From Albidovulum sp. (GTDB lineage: Bacteria > Pseudomonadota > Alphaproteobacteria > Rhodobacterales > Rhodobacteraceae): a stretch of 64,000 bases of DNA. Shown here piece by piece: positions 63,880-64,000 of this stretch; positions within the stretch are counted from its first letter, which is position 1, and each line of letters opens with the position of its first letter. Under the pieces are notes generated by a model. That model did not search any database, was not told the DNA's origin, and saw only the letters and a list, made by a program, of their open reading frames with translations. A program made the position numbers and the translations under genes. The DNA lies in NCBI GenBank assembly GCA_015491895.1, contig WFVA01000077.1, positions 1 to 64,000 of the forward strand, given 5' to 3'.

Positions 63880-64000
63880 ATGGCTGATCATGTTTCCGGC
63901 AAGATGAGCAGGCGGCTGTTTCTGGGCACGGCTGCGGCCGGTGTGCTGGCAGCCCCCGCACTGGCCCAGACGGCGGCAAAGGATCCGAATGTGGGCAGAT
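63880..64000 (+). CDS. Tat-exported protein, N-terminus only (runs off window)
   Basis: ATG 63880 is preceded by AAGGAG at 6 nt. The 40 visible residues begin MADHVSGKMSRRLFLGTAAA and reach ALAQTAAKDP. SRRLFLG is a twin-arginine (Tat) motif, followed by a hydrophobic stretch and an A-x-A cleavage site (ALA-Q), so the product is exported folded. The domain that defines its function lies beyond the edge; an L,D-transpeptidase is one possibility given the neighbour, but this is a guess. Confidence 0.75.
   Translation, partial: MADHVSGKMSRRLFLGTAAAGVLAAPALAQTAAKDPNVGR

Noticed and set aside
1-64000. tRNA, rRNA, tmRNA or CRISPR array
   Set aside because: No cloverleaf with a CCA-proximal stem, no conserved rRNA tract and no regularly spaced repeats were noticed; a tRNAscan or Infernal run would be needed to exclude small RNAs fully.

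Overview
The window is a piece of an alphaproteobacterial main chromosome, most likely from the order Rhodobacterales. This rests on the gene order around the replication origin (dnaQ-coaE-aroE-maf / oriC / hemJ-rho-mnmE-mnmG-rsmG-parA-parB), a Rhodobacterales-type flagellar block with a MotE-like protein and a DUF6468-like protein, a split MnmC, and moderately high GC. No rRNA, tRNA, CRISPR array, prophage or plasmid module was seen.

Layout. (1) 1-9230: a fragment of a flagellar cluster. A leftward operon runs fliL, a DUF6468-like gene, a motE-like gene, motA and a large periplasmic protein gene. A rightward operon runs fliF, fliH-like, fliN and fliP. The block lies between transposase remnants (two IS256-family N-termini on the left, one IS110-family N-terminus on the right), and a similar stretch of about 30 bp sits beside the remnants at both ends. 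(2) 9.2-30 kb: housekeeping genes, namely a drug/metabolite-type transporter, queG, a glutathione S-transferase, mtgA, cobO, an acetolactate-synthase-like enzyme, an FMN reductase, a VOC protein, a MaoC/FAS1-like dehydratase, the two halves of MnmC as separate divergent genes, a second EamA transporter, a soluble lytic transglycosylase, dapA-smpB, sseA, an aromatic aminotransferase, a lipoprotein hydrolase, and the Tim44-mltA-smr-cutA operon. (3) 30-42 kb: the origin and centromere region. secB and the leftward maf-aroE-coaE-dnaQ operon lie on one side, and hemJ, rho, mnmE, mnmG, rsmG, parA and parB read rightward on the other. The 390-bp gap between maf and hemJ is AT-rich and holds four near-consensus DnaA boxes, so I call it oriC. 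Two perfect 16-bp parS sites are embedded at the start of mnmG and near the start of rsmG. (4) 41-54 kb: hemW-rdgB-rph, hrcA-grpE, mutS, a malic enzyme, a PfkB sugar kinase, msrA, two adjacent internally deleted pseudogenes, and argG. (5) 54-64 kb: a membrane protein, ilvA, a divergent Hpt / receiver-PP2C signalling pair, Nudix genes, hslO, cca, an RlmD/TrmA-type RNA methyltransferase, an L,D-transpeptidase-like lipoprotein, a CAP-domain lipoprotein, and the start of a Tat-exported protein.

How the genes work together. Three groups stand out. Origin function and segregation are represented by oriC, parS, ParA and ParB, with genes diverging away from oriC on both sides. tRNA and rRNA maturation is represented by MnmE, MnmG, both MnmC halves, QueG, RsmG, Cca, RNase PH and an RlmD-like enzyme. 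Envelope and motility functions comprise MtgA, MltA, a soluble lytic transglycosylase, an L,D-transpeptidase, SecB and the flagellar base/stator genes, with a CtrA-like box between fliL and fliF. Functions are inferred from motifs read by eye; no database search was run.
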